Part shown: positions 18,069 through 26,954 of the stretch, piece by piece
Position numbering within the stretch: position 1 is the first letter of the stretch
Layout of the letters: each line of letters opens with the position of its first letter
Assembly: GCA_029262415.1 (NCBI GenBank)
Contig: JAJCZL010000021.1
Span: 1 to 37,028 of the forward strand
Reading direction: 5' to 3'
DNA from: Deltaproteobacteria bacterium
GTDB taxonomy: Bacteria > Desulfobacterota > Binatia > UBA1149 > JAJCZL01
DNA: 37,028 nt
Made by a program: the position numbers and the translations under genes
The notes under the pieces: generated by a model
Database searches by the model: none
Told to the model about the DNA's origin: nothing
The model's input: only the letters and a program-made list of their open reading frames with translations

Positions 18069-18521
18069 GTGATCAAACTTATCGGCTTCTCGACCGCACT
18101 ACTGATAGCTGTCTTCGCAATTTCCAGCGGCGATACATTCGCCCAGGGACAGGCAGACCTGATCACCCCCGATTTCGACGCGCCGAAGGCCGGCCACGAC
18201 CCCAAGCATACGCCGAAAATCACCGCCCCGGAAAAAGTCGTGGCCGGCGAATGGTTCGACGTGACCATTGAAATCGGCACCGATGCCCGTCACCCGTCCT
18301 TCGTCGAACACTTCGTGCGCTGGATCGAACTTTCGATCGATGACGTCGAAATCGCACGCACTTACCTGCACCCGGTGTTCAGCTCGCCTAAGGTCACCTA
18401 TACGATCGCGCTGAAGCGCTCGGGCACGCTCAAGGTTCGCGAGGCCCCGAACCACACCTCGGCGTGGACGGCCACCCGAGCGATTACGGTTACGGCGAAG
18501 GCTCCCTCGACCAAACAATAG
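18069..18521 (+). CDS. Exported class II SORL-type protein without Cys ligand
   Basis: This 150-residue protein has a signal peptide (about residues 1-26, IGFSTALLIAVFAISSGDTFA) and a superoxide-reductase-like immunoglobulin fold. The iron-site histidines are recognisable: H47 in KHTPKITAPE, H75 and H81 in HPSFVEHFVRWIEL, and H129 in EAPNH. In genuine superoxide reductases the last motif is CNxH, with Cys as axial Fe ligand. Here that position is Ala126 (APNH), and the protein contains no Cys at all. It may bind a metal through four His or be a non-catalytic relative; SoxZ has a similar fold. An AGGGAGA sequence lies 9 nt before the ATG. It converges with the cupredoxin-like gene, overlapping it by 32 nt. 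Confidence 0.72.
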   Translation: MIKLIGFSTALLIAVFAISSGDTFAQGQADLITPDFDAPKAGHDPKHTPKITAPEKVVAGEWFDVTIEIGTDARHPSFVEHFVRWIELSIDDVEIARTYLHPVFSSPKVTYTIALKRSGTLKVREAPNHTSAWTATRAITVTAKAPSTKQ

Positions 18522-19248
18522 CTGGGTTTTCGCCGCCCGCGCGCAGCAGGGCTTCGCGTTCGCCGAGTTCCTGGTGCCAAAGCCTTACCTGGTGCTCGCC
18601 CGCGGGCAGCCCATCAATAGAAAATCGTCCACGCGAGTCACTGACTGTAATGTAGCGGTGCGGCGCCACCACGATGACCGCGCTCATCCAGTGGTGAACG
18701 TCGCATTCGGCCACCACAATCTCGGGTTCCGAGAACATCGCCTTCGCGGCGATTCCACTCGGCTGCCCACGGTTGACGGTTTTGTTGAGCTTGGCGCGTG
18801 TGCGGAAGTTGTGAAACACCTTGTCACCGTTGGTCACTTTAACTTCAGTTCCTGGTGCGACCACGCTCAAGTGCGGTCGGAACACGCAAGCCTGCTGCTC
18901 CATCGTGACCGTTGCTGTCAGCGGGTAAGGGTCGTCGCCGGGAGGCGACACTAGCGTAATGACTACGTCGGCAAGTCCCCGGTCGGGGCCAAGCACGAGG
19001 CGCGGGTCAGGCGTTGTCCCTTCTCGGCCGCACTCCCATTCATCGATGGTTATCTTGATCGGAGGACGGCGTTGGACCCCATCCCCTGCAAACACCCGCC
19101 CACTTAGCGTCGCAGTGGCACTCAAAGCCTGAGTGTCGTCTGCGACCGGATTGGTGCGAGGCTCGGGGACCTCGCTACAGGAGATGGCGAGCGCACAAAG
19201 AGTTATCGCGGCAGAGTTGAGACCGGCGAAGTAGCGGCTGCGCAGCAT
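18490..19248 (-). CDS. Cupredoxin-like lipoprotein with regulatory-like C-terminus
   Basis: This 252-residue protein has a lipoprotein signal (ITLCALAISCS, lipobox Cys about residue 24). A central domain resembles plastocyanin-type cupredoxins: GTEVKVTNGDKVFHNFRT supplies a His, and ECDVHHWMSAVIVV gives the Cys-His-Met set expected of a type 1 copper site. The C-terminus (YITVSDSRGRFSIDGLPAGEHQVRLWHQE) is a carboxypeptidase-regulatory-like beta domain. This combination is a known family, often with the form CDxHPWM. Electron transfer or copper handling at the outer membrane or periplasm is inferred. It converges on the SORL-type gene. Confidence 0.75.
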   Translation of the reverse strand: MLRSRYFAGLNSAAITLCALAISCSEVPEPRTNPVADDTQALSATATLSGRVFAGDGVQRRPPIKITIDEWECGREGTTPDPRLVLGPDRGLADVVITLVSPPGDDPYPLTATVTMEQQACVFRPHLSVVAPGTEVKVTNGDKVFHNFRTRAKLNKTVNRGQPSGIAAKAMFSEPEIVVAECDVHHWMSAVIVVAPHRYITVSDSRGRFSIDGLPAGEHQVRLWHQELGEREALLRAGGENPAIVWSREPSP

Positions 19249-19309
19249 GGGCCGGATGCTAGCAGCCTCCGGCCCTACATGAAACGCGCAGCCTTAAGAA
19301 AGAAAACCG

Positions 19310-20248
19310 TCAGCCTGGAAGGTTCGCTTTGACCGACATCATGGCCGGTCCGAGGATGACCAGAAACATCGTCGGAAAGATGAACAGGACCAGCGGAAAA
19401 AGTAATTTGACGGCTGCCTTGTTGGCCATCTCCGACGCGCGCTGGCGACGTGCGACACGCGATTCATCCGCGTAAATGCGCAGTGCATCGGCGACATTGG
19501 TGCCCAGCTTCTCGCTTTGGATCATGAAAGCGGAAAGTGATTTGAGCTCGTCAACGCCATTGCGCTCGGCCAGGTCACGGAAGGAATCCTCACGCGTACG
19601 TCCGGCCTGCAACTCGTGCGTCATCTGCCGAAGCTCCAAGCCCATCACATCAGCGCCAAGCTTGCAGCGTTCATCGGCTACACGCTTAATCGCGGTGTTC
19701 AGTCCAAGGCCCGATTCGACGCACAGAATCAGCATGTCGATGACATCGGGCACCGTCCTCATGATGCTTTCCTGACGTTTCTTAACCTTGTGATTGACTA
19801 ACAGGCGCGGGATTAGGAAACCCACAACCAGCGCACACATGCCCAGGCCGAGCGACTTGTCCGCCTTGCCCGCCGCAACCAAGCTGGCGCCGACAATCCC
19901 GCCTAAACCGGCAGCGCTGACAATCATTGCACCGGAGTAGATTGCGACCGCTCCTGAAGAACGCCAACCCGCCATCGACAGCATCAGTTTCGTCGCTGAC
20001 ACGCTCTGTTCATCCGATTTCATGCGAACCTGGTACCAGTTACCGAGATCGAGCAAGAAACGCGCGATGAACGTCCCTTCAGTCTTACGTTGGAATCCGA
20101 CCGGCTCGTCGCTGACCCCGTACCCACCGCTGCTCGACACTGCGTGGAGCCGCTCGCTTGCGGAAGTGTCTGCCTGCGTAGCCTGGTACGTACCGACACA
20201 AATCAGCACGAGTCCGCCCGCGACCGCTAGTGAGATGATAAAAACCAT
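19310..20248 (-). CDS. tadC: Tad pilus inner-membrane platform protein TadC
   Basis: This 312-residue type II secretion F-domain protein has a membrane helix at the N-terminus, two near residues 95-150, and a C-terminal helix (LLFPLVLFIFPTMFLVILGPAM). Between them is the cytoplasmic helical F domain with DVIDMLILCVESGLGLNTAIKRVA and LRQMTHELQAGRTREDSF. With TadB it forms the platform on which the TadA/CpaF ATPase assembles Flp-type pilins. It is the last gene of the operon, 12 bp after tadB. Confidence 0.92.
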   Translation of the reverse strand: MVFIISLAVAGGLVLICVGTYQATQADTSASERLHAVSSSGGYGVSDEPVGFQRKTEGTFIARFLLDLGNWYQVRMKSDEQSVSATKLMLSMAGWRSSGAVAIYSGAMIVSAAGLGGIVGASLVAAGKADKSLGLGMCALVVGFLIPRLLVNHKVKKRQESIMRTVPDVIDMLILCVESGLGLNTAIKRVADERCKLGADVMGLELRQMTHELQAGRTREDSFRDLAERNGVDELKSLSAFMIQSEKLGTNVADALRIYADESRVARRQRASEMANKAAVKLLFPLVLFIFPTMFLVILGPAMMSVKANLPG

Positions 20249-20260
20249 TCTCCTGACTCC

Positions 20261-21235
20261 TTAGAATTTAACCTTGCAAACCCTGCGAATCCAGATGAAC
20301 CCGATCGTCTCACTGCACATCGCGGCCATCAGCAGCTTATTGCCCTGCTCAGTGTCGAACAGAGGCATCAAGTACTCGGGTTGCATCAAACTGATGATGA
20401 GGCAAAGCGCGATCGGCAGAACGGCGATGACGATACCGGAAATCCGGCCTTCCGCGGTAAGCGATTTCACTTCGGCCTCGAGCCGAAACCTCTCACGAAT
20501 CGTCCTTGAGATATTGTCGAGCAGTTCAGTCAAGTTACCGCCGACTTCGTGCTGGATGAGCACTGCGGCGACAAAAATATTCAGGCTGTCGTTCGGCATC
20601 CGGGTTGCGAGGTTGCCCATCGCACGCGTAAGCGGAAGCCCCAGGCGCAGCTCTTCGACGGTATCGCGGAATTCGGTACCAAGCGGTGCCGGCATTTCTT
20701 CGGACACGATCGCCATCGCCTTGCCGAGCGTATGACCCGCGCGCAGAGCGTTTTTGATCATCGTCATCGAGTCAGGAAGCTGGCGCGAAAACTCGGCCAT
20801 GCGCTTATTCTTCTTGCGAATGACGTGCATGATCGGCAGCACAGCGAAAATAGCGCCGCCGACGAGGCCGGAGGCTGCGTAACCGGTGCTCGAAGAGAAC
20901 GTGAAGAAGCCGATTGCCGCTAGGATTGCGCACTTGATGATAACGTCGCCCGGCCTGGCATTCGACCGAGACTGGATGAGCAAGCTTTCCAGGTTCCCGG
21001 TGATCGAGAAGTTCTTGAGAGCCCTGTTGAGCCAACCGTGCTTGCCGTCGCCCATGTCGCGCCGGATCGAAGCCTGGATCTGCGCGTCGGTGACTCCTTG
21101 CTGCGCAGCCCCCTCGTCGAGCAAACGACTTCGGAGTTCGTCACGTTTCTTTCCACCGCCGGTGCCGGAAATCGCACCGACTATGATGAATAGTAGAGCC
21201 GCTGCGAAGGCCAGGGATATTAGGAGTGGGAGCAT
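20261..21235 (-). CDS. tadB: Tad pilus inner-membrane platform protein TadB
   Basis: This 324-residue paralogue of TadC has an N-terminal membrane helix (LISLAFAAALLFIIVGAI), central helices near residues 100-135, the F-domain sequence LPDSMTMIKNALRAGHTLGKAMAIVSEEMPAPLG..F, and a paired helical C-terminus (GIVIAVLPIALCLIISLM). It partners TadC as the pilus assembly platform. It lies 5 bp after cpaF and 12 bp before tadC. Confidence 0.92.
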   Translation of the reverse strand: MLPLLISLAFAAALLFIIVGAISGTGGGKKRDELRSRLLDEGAAQQGVTDAQIQASIRRDMGDGKHGWLNRALKNFSITGNLESLLIQSRSNARPGDVIIKCAILAAIGFFTFSSSTGYAASGLVGGAIFAVLPIMHVIRKKNKRMAEFSRQLPDSMTMIKNALRAGHTLGKAMAIVSEEMPAPLGTEFRDTVEELRLGLPLTRAMGNLATRMPNDSLNIFVAAVLIQHEVGGNLTELLDNISRTIRERFRLEAEVKSLTAEGRISGIVIAVLPIALCLIISLMQPEYLMPLFDTEQGNKLLMAAMCSETIGFIWIRRVCKVKF

Positions 21236-21240
21236 CGCGG

Positions 21241-22827
21241 CTAGTTCAACCTCCTATGCGCAAAGAAGTTCGGATCGAACTTCGAACCGTAGATGTTCAA
21301 ACGTTCGATGCACTTAGGACGAATACCGCAACACTCGTGGTAACCGACGACCTTGCCATCCTCGTCGAGCCCCGTCGTCACAAACTGAAAAATATCTTGC
21401 GAGGTGATCATGTCACCTTCCATCCCGACGACCTCGGTGATCTTGACGATCTTTCTGCTGCCGTCCTTCATGCGAGCGGCCTGAATGATCACATCGACTG
21501 CCGACGAGATCTGTTGGCGCATCGCTTGCACCGGAAGATCAACGCCGGACATCAGGATGAGCATCTCGAGACGACTTAGAGCGTCGCGCGGATTGTTCGC
21601 GTGAATGGTCGTCTTTGAACCATCGTGACCGGTGTTCATGGCCTGGAGCATATCCAGGGCCTCGGCACCACGCGTCTCGCCAACGACGATCCGGTCGGGA
21701 CGCATACGCAGCGCGTTCCTGACCAGATCACGTGCGGTTATCTCACCCCTACCTTCAAGGTTCTGGGGGCGGGTTTCCAGACGGACCACGTGCGGTTGTT
21801 GAATCTGAATTTCGGCTGCGTCTTCGATCGTAACGATTCGTTCGTCGTGCGGGATAAAGCTCGACAGACAGTTCAGCAGTGTCGTCTTGCCCGAACCGGT
21901 ACCGCCTGACACGATGACGTTCAGACGCGCTTTTACGATCGCGTCCATGAACTCGGCCATCTCTGCTGCGACCGACTTGAACTGGATCAACGAGCCGATC
22001 AGCAGCGGGTCTTTACCAAAACGCCGGATCGAGACGCAGGGTCCGTCCAAGGCGATTGGCGGGATAATTGCGTTCACACGTGAACCGTCTTGCAAGCGGG
22101 CGTCAACCAGCGGCGATGACGCATCCACGCGGCGCCCGACCTGCGACACGATGCGGTCGATAATCTGCAGCAGATGCTCGTCGTCGCGAAACTGGCAGTC
22201 GGCAAGCTCGAGCTTACCTTTACGTTCGATGTAAACCTGCGAGGGGCTGTTGACGAGGATATCGCTGATGGTGTCGTCGCGGATCAACGCATCGAGGGGA
22301 CCGAGCCCCAACACCTCACTGGTGATTTCCGCAATCAGTTTTAGCTTGTCGTTACGTGAGAGCGGAATCCCGTTGGTTTCAAGCAGCTCACCGATGATCT
22401 GCTTGATTTCCTCGGACAACCCACCGACACCAACCTCGCCGACCGCGCTCAGATCGAGACGCTCGATGAGTTCCGCGTGCACGCGCATCTTCAGATCGGT
22501 ATTGCCCGCGTTGGGATTGGCGGGCCCATGGCGCCTCACGCGGGCTTCGGCGGCCTGCTTGTTCGATTCCTGCGCGCGCTGTTGCATCGTAGCACGGCGC
22601 GGTTCCACGCCGCCGGCAGCCGCCGGCGGAGCCGGCTGTTGCTTGGGGGCTGCTGGTGCGGGGTTGGTCGCAACGGGCATAGTATCGCCTTCGCGCGGCG
22701 CGCCGCCCGAGGGGGCGGAGGGACTCGGAGTCTTTGTGGACACCGCCTCTCCGTTCGCCGAACCATTGACTTTCGAGTCCGAATCGCCGGAGCCTTCACG
22801 CGCCCTGAGTCGTTCTAGTAGGCTCAT
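21241..22827 (-). CDS. cpaF: Tad pilus assembly ATPase CpaF/TadA
   Basis: This 528-residue secretion ATPase of the VirB11/GspE class powers Flp pilus assembly. The first 100 residues are a Pro/Ala/Gln-rich, probably disordered extension. The conserved part contains [42 protein letters not shown], Walker [15 protein letters not shown], the Asp-box [12 protein letters not shown], and Walker B-like [30 protein letters not shown]. The first ATG is supported by the short 3-bp gap to cpaE. The length exceeds many CpaF proteins because of the extension. Confidence 0.95.
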   Translation of the reverse strand: MSLLERLRAREGSGDSDSKVNGSANGEAVSTKTPSPSAPSGGAPREGDTMPVATNPAPAAPKQQPAPPAAAGGVEPRRATMQQRAQESNKQAAEARVRRHGPANPNAGNTDLKMRVHAELIERLDLSAVGEVGVGGLSEEIKQIIGELLETNGIPLSRNDKLKLIAEITSEVLGLGPLDALIRDDTISDILVNSPSQVYIERKGKLELADCQFRDDEHLLQIIDRIVSQVGRRVDASSPLVDARLQDGSRVNAIIPPIALDGPCVSIRRFGKDPLLIGSLIQFKSVAAEMAEFMDAIVKARLNVIVSGGTGSGKTTLLNCLSSFIPHDERIVTIEDAAEIQIQQPHVVRLETRPQNLEGRGEITARDLVRNALRMRPDRIVVGETRGAEALDMLQAMNTGHDGSKTTIHANNPRDALSRLEMLILMSGVDLPVQAMRQQISSAVDVIIQAARMKDGSRKIVKITEVVGMEGDMITSQDIFQFVTTGLDEDGKVVGYHECCGIRPKCIERLNIYGSKFDPNFFAHRRLN

Positions 22828-22830
22828 GCC

Positions 22831-24024
22831 TTAGGGCCTCGCATCGGAGAAGAATCTACCAAAGAGCCTCCCTTTACTGTCGTAGGTTTCGTTCGTGCCG
22901 GTCAAGGCCCGGCCTATGTCGGTAATGCCACTAACCAGGGGACTTTTCGGGTTAATCTCGTACAAAGGAACACCTCTGTTGGCGGCTTCGATTGCAGTGA
23001 GCGAATCGCATGGAAGCGTGTACTTTACCTCGAGCTTTACGACATCGGTGATGTCGTGCGTCGAAATCTTGGAGCGCTCAACCGGGCTGTTCAGGACGAG
23101 CTGCAGATTCGCCATATCGACCCCCAAACGTTCCAGGGTATTTACGACCCGCTGCATCGCACGCACCGACGGAACCATGTTGTCGGTGAGCAAAAAGACT
23201 TTCTCCGCACTTTCGATCACTGAGAAGGTCAGATCGTTCAAGAACGACGAGGTATCGACGATCACGTACTGAAATGCATTCTTCAGGTGATTCAGTACGT
23301 CGGCAACGTTCTGGGCCGAGATCGATTCACCGTCCTCCAGCATCGGCGGCGGAGGTAGCACTTCAATGCCCGAGCTGTGGTGAAACAACGTTCCCTGGAG
23401 AAAAACCGGATCGAGATTCTCAATGTGTTCGCACACGTCGAGGATCGAGTACGGATGCTTGAAATTGAGATAGACGGGCGTATCGCCGTTTTGCAGATCG
23501 AGATCAACCAGACAGACGCTCGCGTCGGTCAGGCGATGAATCGTCGTGGCCAGGTTGGTCAGGAACGTGGTCACGCCCGCACCGCCGTGCGGCGAGAATG
23601 CCGTGATGATCTCGCCGACACTGTGCGGACCTTGCGCCCCGCGGCGGCGCCCGTCAGCGATCTTGATAACCGGCGGGAGCAACTCTTGAATGCTAGGTAC
23701 CGCCGAGCTCAATTCGTCCGCCCCGGATCTAATCGCCTTTACAATCAGCTCGGCACTCCGGTCGCTCGAGATCGCGAAGGTAAACACCCCAGGTCTGGCC
23801 TGTTTCAGTCGGGCCAGCAGCGCGCACCCGACGTCCGGTCGTTCGTCTAAGAACACCACCGCTACGTCGGCCGACATCGTCTCGACTTTCTGTACTGCGT
23901 TCGCAAAATCAGCCGACTCAACCACAACCTTGAAGCCAGGGAGGCTTGTGAAAACCTCCGACATGGCTTGTTGGTTGGAGCGATCTTTGCCAATAACGAC
24001 CGCGACAATGCTCTCTGCGTTCAC
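22831..24024 (-). CDS. cpaE: Tad localisation ATPase-like protein CpaE/TadZ
   Basis: The 397-residue protein combines an atypical receiver-like N-terminal domain (about residues 1-125) with a ParA/MinD-type domain, the family layout for CpaE/TadZ, which positions Tad machinery at the pole. The P-loop reads FSPHGGAGVTTFLTNLA. Both lysines expected in a deviant Walker A (KGGxGKT) are replaced, by His and Val, so ATP hydrolysis is doubtful. The LVDLDLQNGDTPVYLN segment and YVIVDTSSFLNDL are the Walker A' and B regions. It follows cpaC by 42 bp and precedes cpaF by 3 bp. Confidence 0.92.
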   Translation of the reverse strand: MNAESIVAVVIGKDRSNQQAMSEVFTSLPGFKVVVESADFANAVQKVETMSADVAVVFLDERPDVGCALLARLKQARPGVFTFAISSDRSAELIVKAIRSGADELSSAVPSIQELLPPVIKIADGRRRGAQGPHSVGEIITAFSPHGGAGVTTFLTNLATTIHRLTDASVCLVDLDLQNGDTPVYLNFKHPYSILDVCEHIENLDPVFLQGTLFHHSSGIEVLPPPPMLEDGESISAQNVADVLNHLKNAFQYVIVDTSSFLNDLTFSVIESAEKVFLLTDNMVPSVRAMQRVVNTLERLGVDMANLQLVLNSPVERSKISTHDITDVVKLEVKYTLPCDSLTAIEAANRGVPLYEINPKSPLVSGITDIGRALTGTNETYDSKGRLFGRFFSDARP

Positions 24025-24066
24025 CTTAACCCCTCGTAGTACCGGTTCATGCCCTGGGCGCGGGTC

Positions 24067-25296
24067 CTACTGCTGACGTATGACGTCAGTCTTCCTCTGG
24101 ACGAGCCCCAGTGATCCATTTTGATTGAGTGACAGGTCCTCGTTTGTTCTTTTCTCGAGCCCGGTGCCGGCACCCGAGTCGTCACCGCGCACAATGTGCG
24201 GCTGGATGATGATCACCAGCTCGGTCTTCTCACGCGTCTTGCTTGACGAGCGGAAGAAGTAGCCGAGAACCGGGATGTCGCCGAAGAACGGCATTTTGCC
24301 CGTCACCTCACCCGAGGTCTCACGCATCAATCCGGCGATCACCAGGCTTTGGCCGTCCATGAGAGACACATCGGTCTCCGCACGTCGCGTCACGAACGCA
24401 GGAACCGAAAACGAATTGAGAATCACCGAATTGCCCGGATCGGGTGCACTCACCTCGGACATCACCGTCAACCGGATCATGCCGTCGGGCTCTACGGTCG
24501 GTTGAAACTCCACCCTAGTGCCGAACTCTTTGTATTCGATGGTGGTCTGATCGTTCTCTGCGATGACGATCGGCAGTTCGCCGCCCGAAAGGAACTTAGC
24601 CTTCTGGCCGCTGCGCGCCATCAGTTTCGGTTCGGCGAGGATATGCGCGAAGTCGGCCTCCTCGATCATCTTAACGTAAGCCGCGATGTCGTTCTTGAAG
24701 TCAACGATGGCCCAGGAGATCTCGCCGCCGAGCGACACTGGGAACGTCGGCTGTGAGCCCGTAGGCGGATCCACGCCACCTGTCGGCGCGACGTTGCCGT
24801 ACTGAGTGATGGCGCCAAATCGGCCACCCATCGTGCGGAGGTCAAAGCCATGGCGTTCGGCCTCGGTGCGGTTGACCTCGGCGACGGTAACCTCGAGCAC
24901 GACCTGCTCATGAAGCGAATCTGCGATGATGAGGCTGTACATCTTGTAGTTGTTCAGCCGGTCCCAAACGATGACCGCGGTCTCGCCCGTCTTGAGAGCG
25001 TTGACCTGGAGCTGATGCTCATTAATCAGCACTACGTCGGCGGTCTCGGGGTTTGCGACCGAGACCTTCCGGATGCTGTTCTGCATCTTCAGGACGATCG
25101 ATTTACCGGTGACCAGACGTAGGACGTTTTCTTCACTGCCGATACCGGCGACGATATTGGTCGGACTTACCGACCAGCCTCGTCCCCGCGACGCGGAACC
25201 CGCGAAAGCATCACTCGAAAATGCTCCAGCGACGGTCAGCGCCACGGTCAAAACGGCCGCACCCGCAATACTCTTGTTGGCAAACTTAGAATTCAT
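24067..25296 (-). CDS. cpaC: Tad pilus outer-membrane secretin CpaC/RcpA
   Basis: This 409-residue protein has a signal peptide (SIAGAAVLTVALTVAGAFSSDAFA). Next come an N-terminal pilus-secretin domain (ENVLRLVTGKSIVLKMQNSIRKVSVANPETADV), a BON-like segment (LQVNALKTGETAVIVWDR), and the secretin channel domain, recognisable by EVTVAEVNRTEAERHGFDL, LSGGELPIVI and VSLMDGQSLVIAGLM. It should form the outer-membrane pore. I chose ATG 25296, with GGAGAG a few bases upstream; the longer frame from 25317 covers the ribosome-binding site. Confidence 0.94.
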   Translation of the reverse strand: MNSKFANKSIAGAAVLTVALTVAGAFSSDAFAGSASRGRGWSVSPTNIVAGIGSEENVLRLVTGKSIVLKMQNSIRKVSVANPETADVVLINEHQLQVNALKTGETAVIVWDRLNNYKMYSLIIADSLHEQVVLEVTVAEVNRTEAERHGFDLRTMGGRFGAITQYGNVAPTGGVDPPTGSQPTFPVSLGGEISWAIVDFKNDIAAYVKMIEEADFAHILAEPKLMARSGQKAKFLSGGELPIVIAENDQTTIEYKEFGTRVEFQPTVEPDGMIRLTVMSEVSAPDPGNSVILNSFSVPAFVTRRAETDVSLMDGQSLVIAGLMRETSGEVTGKMPFFGDIPVLGYFFRSSSKTREKTELVIIIQPHIVRGDDSGAGTGLEKRTNEDLSLNQNGSLGLVQRKTDVIRQQ

Positions 25297-25318
25297 TGTC
25301 TTCTCTCCGCCTCCCACC

Positions 25319-26080
25319 TTAGAAGTTAACCGTCTGGACTTTCTTGCCGCGGATCACTTCTACAGAACCCGAGCCGAACGCGGATGTGATCTGGTCGATC
25401 GTGCGTCCACCGGTGAATACGTCGAGCTTGTCCAGGTCGTTGCGGAGGGCGAGATGCAAGCTGCCTTCATTGGCTGCGAGCGTCAGCACCTCGGCACTCG
25501 ACGGAGTGACATCCAGCGTAACCGTGTTCACCACGACCGGCTTGTTGTCGACTTGCTCGATGATTTGATCGACTGCGAGAACCTCGAGGCCCTGCAGGAT
25601 GATCTTGGACTTGGCCGGTTCGTTGTCACGTTCGCGGACGCTCATGAGAACGTCGACGCGGCTGCCGGGACCGACGAAACCGGAAATTCCCGTCACCTCG
25701 TTCACTTTTACTGACATTGCCCGGTGGCCTTGCGGCACCAGCATACTCAGAAGAGAAGAGCTGCGGTTCTTAGCGAGCTTACTCTCGGTGATCGGCTCGT
25801 TTGCGATCATTCCGATGCGGGTCAGCTTTCCGATCAACGCTGCCGGGTCGGAAACTGCCCCCTCGGGAACGGCGTGTGCCGGCCAGTCGACAACTTTGAT
25901 GTGATCGACGTCGAGCAGTTCGCCACGCGAGACATCCAGCGCAGCGACGGCGACCTGACGGTATTCGACTTTTTGTTCGACGACACCATCTGTCTGACCG
26001 CTCAAGTAAGAGTAGGTCATGAAGAAAGCGCCGATTGCGATCGCGACGCCGATACCGATTAAAACTGAGGGCTTACCCAT
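25319..26080 (-). CDS. cpaB: Tad pilus assembly protein CpaB/RcpC
   Basis: This 253-residue periplasmic protein is anchored by an N-terminal helix (VLIGIGVAIAIGAFFMTYSYLSG). A SAF-type domain follows (QVAVAALDVSRGELLDVDHIKVVDWP), then MLVPQGHRAMSVKVNEVTGISGFVGPGSRVDVLMS, the signature of CpaB/RcpC, thought to stabilise the secretin. I chose ATG 26080 because it overlaps the cpaA stop by one base (TAATG); an upstream in-frame start would lie inside cpaA. Confidence 0.94.
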   Translation of the reverse strand: MGKPSVLIGIGVAIAIGAFFMTYSYLSGQTDGVVEQKVEYRQVAVAALDVSRGELLDVDHIKVVDWPAHAVPEGAVSDPAALIGKLTRIGMIANEPITESKLAKNRSSSLLSMLVPQGHRAMSVKVNEVTGISGFVGPGSRVDVLMSVRERDNEPAKSKIILQGLEVLAVDQIIEQVDNKPVVVNTVTLDVTPSSAEVLTLAANEGSLHLALRNDLDKLDVFTGGRTIDQITSAFGSGSVEVIRGKKVQTVNF

Positions 26081-26601
26081 TATACCAACCTCCAAGTGTG
26101 AGCTACGATCGCGCCGGCAAAGCCGATCGCGAGCATCACTCCGTACGGAATCGTATGAACAGCAGCCGTCTGCTTGAGCGTGTCGGGCTTAACGCCCGAT
26201 GAAAGACTGTATAAATCTCCCCACAAGTTCTTCATCGCTACAGACATCCGTCCCTGAGAGACCAAGGATATCACCCCGACAACCCCGCCGATGATTATTC
26301 CACTTGCCAGTCCTACCAAGAGAATGCGCCATCCAAGGAAGGCACCGACCGCCGCAGCGAATTTGACGTCGCCGCCGCCGAGTAAACCGCAGGCAAAGGG
26401 TGCGAGAAGAACCGCAAAACCAACGCCCAATCCTAGTGCCGCGGTCAACAGACCGGCAGTACCGTTGGTCACAAACTGCAAGGCAAATGCGACCGCAGCC
26501 GCTGTGATATTGAGGCGATTGGAAATAGTTCGAGCGCGCAGATCGGCAAGCGCCGCTGCGACGAGAAAAAGGCCTGCCGCTGCTGCGACTATGGGATCCA
26601 T
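26080..26601 (-). CDS. cpaA: Prepilin peptidase CpaA/TadV
   Basis: This 173-residue membrane protease of the type IV prepilin peptidase family (A24) cleaves Flp-type prepilins. The catalytic aspartates are visible in LADLRARTISNRLN (first Asp) and GGGDVKFAAAVGAFLGW (GxGD motif). Around six hydrophobic helices are present. There is no N-methylase/zinc domain, consistent with TadV. ATG 26601 is my choice, with in-frame GTG 26610 as an alternative. It is the first gene of the Tad operon. No Flp pilin or TadE/F pseudopilin gene is found nearby, so its substrate is encoded elsewhere. Confidence 0.92.
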   Translation of the reverse strand: MDPIVAAAAGLFLVAAALADLRARTISNRLNITAAAVAFALQFVTNGTAGLLTAALGLGVGFAVLLAPFACGLLGGGDVKFAAAVGAFLGWRILLVGLASGIIIGGVVGVISLVSQGRMSVAMKNLWGDLYSLSSGVKPDTLKQTAAVHTIPYGVMLAIGFAGAIVAHTWRLV

Positions 26602-26954
26602 CCCATCCACTCCAACACCTCTATTGTTAGTCTGGTCCGGGCGGGGATCTCCCACCCTGACCAGCGTCGAAAAAATCAATTAGCTGCCGACTTGCCCTGC
26701 GGTGGACAGAGCCGTGGGCTCGTTGGTGCCTACAGGGCAGCAAGGCGTGTGCCAGCACCGTAGGGCGCCCTTTACCCTGGTTTGCGCCTCCCGAGGCATC
26801 CACTCGCTGTAGACAACCGTACATTCATGGCCGCTGACCGTCACTAAAATGGCCGTGACATTTACGCCGCTGAGTCGCATCCGTCCAGCAATGCCCGGCG
26901 CTGTAACAGGTTTGCGCACCGGCGGCCTGCCCCACTGAAGAACGCCGGCACACG
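26602..26954. other. Tad-operon leader and divergent intergenic region
   Basis: About 350 bp without a convincing gene separates cpaA from the divergent gene at 26955. A weak minus-strand frame, 26680-26919 (79 codons, GTG start, ending CWHTPCCPVG...STAGQVGS), has mediocre codon bias and no recognised family. The region is rich in inverted repeats on the minus strand: a 33-nt hairpin (CTGGTC 26632-26637 with GACCAG 26659-26664, further GC pairs inside) just upstream of cpaA, the small stem GCCTC/GAGGC near 26790, and GGGCGCCC near 26762. It may hold a structured leader or promoter control region, but I could not match it to a known riboswitch. Confidence 0.4.

Noticed and set aside
22831-24024. 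cpaE as an ordinary chromosome-partition ParA
   Set aside because: The N-terminal receiver-like domain, position inside a Tad operon and degenerate P-loop fit CpaE/TadZ instead.
26680-26919. 79-codon minus-strand ORF in the Tad leader
   Set aside because: Only moderate third-position GC, no recognised domain, and extensive overlap with inverted repeats; described as part of the leader rather than called as a gene.
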